64,000 nt of DNA, from positions 2,914,001-2,978,000 of the forward strand of contig OY970265.1 in NCBI GenBank assembly GCA_963715675.1, in the 5' to 3' direction. Of this stretch, positions 63,179 through 64,000 are shown piece by piece. The notes under the pieces are model-generated. The model saw only the letters and a program-made list of their open reading frames with translations. It was not told the DNA's origin and did no database searches. Made by a program: the position numbers and the translations under genes. The stretch is from DASVWZ01 sp963715675. GTDB lineage: Bacteria > Acidobacteriota > Terriglobia > Terriglobales > Acidobacteriaceae. Each line of letters begins with the position of its first letter. Position 1 is the first letter of the stretch.

Positions 63179-63835
63179 TCAATTGCTGGCGCCCTGTTGC
63201 CGGGCATCAGCAATTAACTTCTCAACTTGTGCCTTCTTATCGTCCTGCAGCGCCGGATTCAGTTTCAGCAGCTGTTGCCACGCCTGCACAGCGCCCGGAG
63301 CGTCTTTCTTGCCCTTCCACCGAATCATGCCGAGGTTAAAGAGAGAATTGGCGTCCTTCGGGGCCTCCTTCAGCGACTGCTGCAATTGGCTGATCGCGCC
63401 ATCGATGTCCCCACTGTAGTACAGACAGGATGCCATCTCGGTGCGTGTGGCCACGTCCTTGGGATTGGCATTCACAGCTTTCTGGTAGTAGCCCGCGGCT
63501 TCCTGAAACTGGTGCGTGGATTGATAAATCCTGGCGATCTGAACCAGCAGGCCGGCATTGTTGGGATCGTTCTTGAGCTGCGCCAGCAGCGGTTCGGTCT
63601 TCTTATCGGCCATCTGCTTCATCTGTTCGAGGGTTGGCATCGGCTGCATCGCGGCTTGCATCGGCTGCGGTGCGGCCTGGCTGACGGGAGCGGCAGCGGT
63701 GGAACGGGTTTCGGAGCCGCGGAACAGGTATCCGATTGCCAAACCAAGCAGCAGGCAGATCGTTGCCAGGACGTACACCTGGGTAGGCCGCCAGGTGGAA
63801 GGAGTCGATTGCAATTCGGCGATGTCATTTGTCAT
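63179..63835 (-). CDS. Membrane-anchored TPR protein (paralogue 2)
   Basis: 218 aa, same plan as its neighbour: TM anchor (about 20-40: VYVLATICLLLGLAIGYLFRG), a Met/Gln/Ala-rich linker (MQAAMQPMPTLEQMKQMADKK), then three or more TPRs (NNAGLLVQIARIYQSTHQFQEAAGYYQKAVNANP and following). The pair evidently arose by tandem duplication. It is the first gene of the pair, and a perfect CRP-like palindrome is 134 bp upstream of its start. Confidence 0.8.
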   Translation of the reverse strand: MTNDIAELQSTPSTWRPTQVYVLATICLLLGLAIGYLFRGSETRSTAAAPVSQAAPQPMQAAMQPMPTLEQMKQMADKKTEPLLAQLKNDPNNAGLLVQIARIYQSTHQFQEAAGYYQKAVNANPKDVATRTEMASCLYYSGDIDGAISQLQQSLKEAPKDANSLFNLGMIRWKGKKDAPGAVQAWQQLLKLNPALQDDKKAQVEKLIADARQQGASN

Positions 63836-63968
63836 GTGTTCCAGCCTCTGAGGGTCGTGGTGACGAACGCGGTCAGGCCGCTGCCATCATTCCAACGGAA
63901 TCCAACCCCAACTTGCATAGATTACGCTTTCCTCCGGACCTCGAACTGCATTTGTTATCACAGGAGTG

Positions 63969-63984
63969 TGTGATGTCTATCACA
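63969..63984. promoter_or_regulatory. Perfect CRP/FNR-type palindrome TGTGA-N6-TCACA
   Basis: TGTGA (63969-63973), six bases, TCACA (63980-63984): exact consensus of CRP-family sites. It is 134 bp upstream of the TPR gene and close to the right edge, so it may equally serve a divergent gene outside the window. The remainder of 63836-64000 shows nothing else. Confidence 0.55.
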
Positions 63985-64000
63985 GCCTGGAGTCACTGGT

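Overview
The window looks like a chromosomal segment of a GC-rich Acidobacteriota, most likely class Terriglobia (Koribacter/Acidobacteriales-like). Grounds: a sedolisin (S53) protease with a kumamolisin-type prodomain and Ig-like tail, a TIGR03436-type VWFA protein, two winged-helix/TolB-like/TPR regulators, a giant NHL-repeat/Ig-like secreted protein, System II cytochrome c maturation, and many multihaem cytochromes. No tRNA, rRNA, CRISPR array, prophage or insertion sequence was recognised. Placement is from gene families only.

Left part (1-21.9 kb): the S53 protease (runs off the left edge), a DUF1906-like glycoside hydrolase, a threonine-aldolase-family enzyme, an RND efflux pair (adaptor and pump, no TolC), a saccharopine-dehydrogenase-like enzyme, a response regulator/diguanylate cyclase, a histone-deacetylase-family hydrolase, a divergent CPBP protease/TetR pair around a perfect operator-like palindrome, ffh, a phoB-phoR-phoU signalling block, a GAF protein and two small exported or membrane proteins.

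Centre (21.9-37.1 kb), the most interesting region: on the minus strand resB, ccsB (System II cytochrome c maturation) and a translationally overlapping sensor kinase; divergently, on the plus strand, a 16-haem cytochrome, an NHL beta-propeller protein, a tetrahaem cytochrome with its own leader and strong terminator, a parvulin/SurA-type chaperone, a large outer-membrane beta-barrel, a second NHL protein and a 12-haem cytochrome containing one CX3CH motif. Together they read as an extracellular electron-transfer locus: a porin-cytochrome conduit plus a candidate OmcE-type cytochrome filament subunit. In the tetrahaem protein the mature chain has exactly four histidines outside the haem motifs, precisely enough for bis-His ligation of all four haems.

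Right part (37.1-64 kb): two GT-C-like membrane proteins, an SGNH/TPR protein, two winged-helix/TolB/TPR regulators each divergent from secreted-protein genes (one a dihaem cytochrome-c-peroxidase-like protein), a Dlt-like acylation set (MBOAT, AMP-forming ligase, acyl carrier protein), an apparent truncation or junction near 54.16 kb feeding into a 5'-less beta-propeller gene, an FAD oxidoreductase, a VWFA protein, the NHL/Ig giant and two paralogous membrane-anchored TPR proteins. A perfect TGTGA-N6-TCACA palindrome lies at the right edge.
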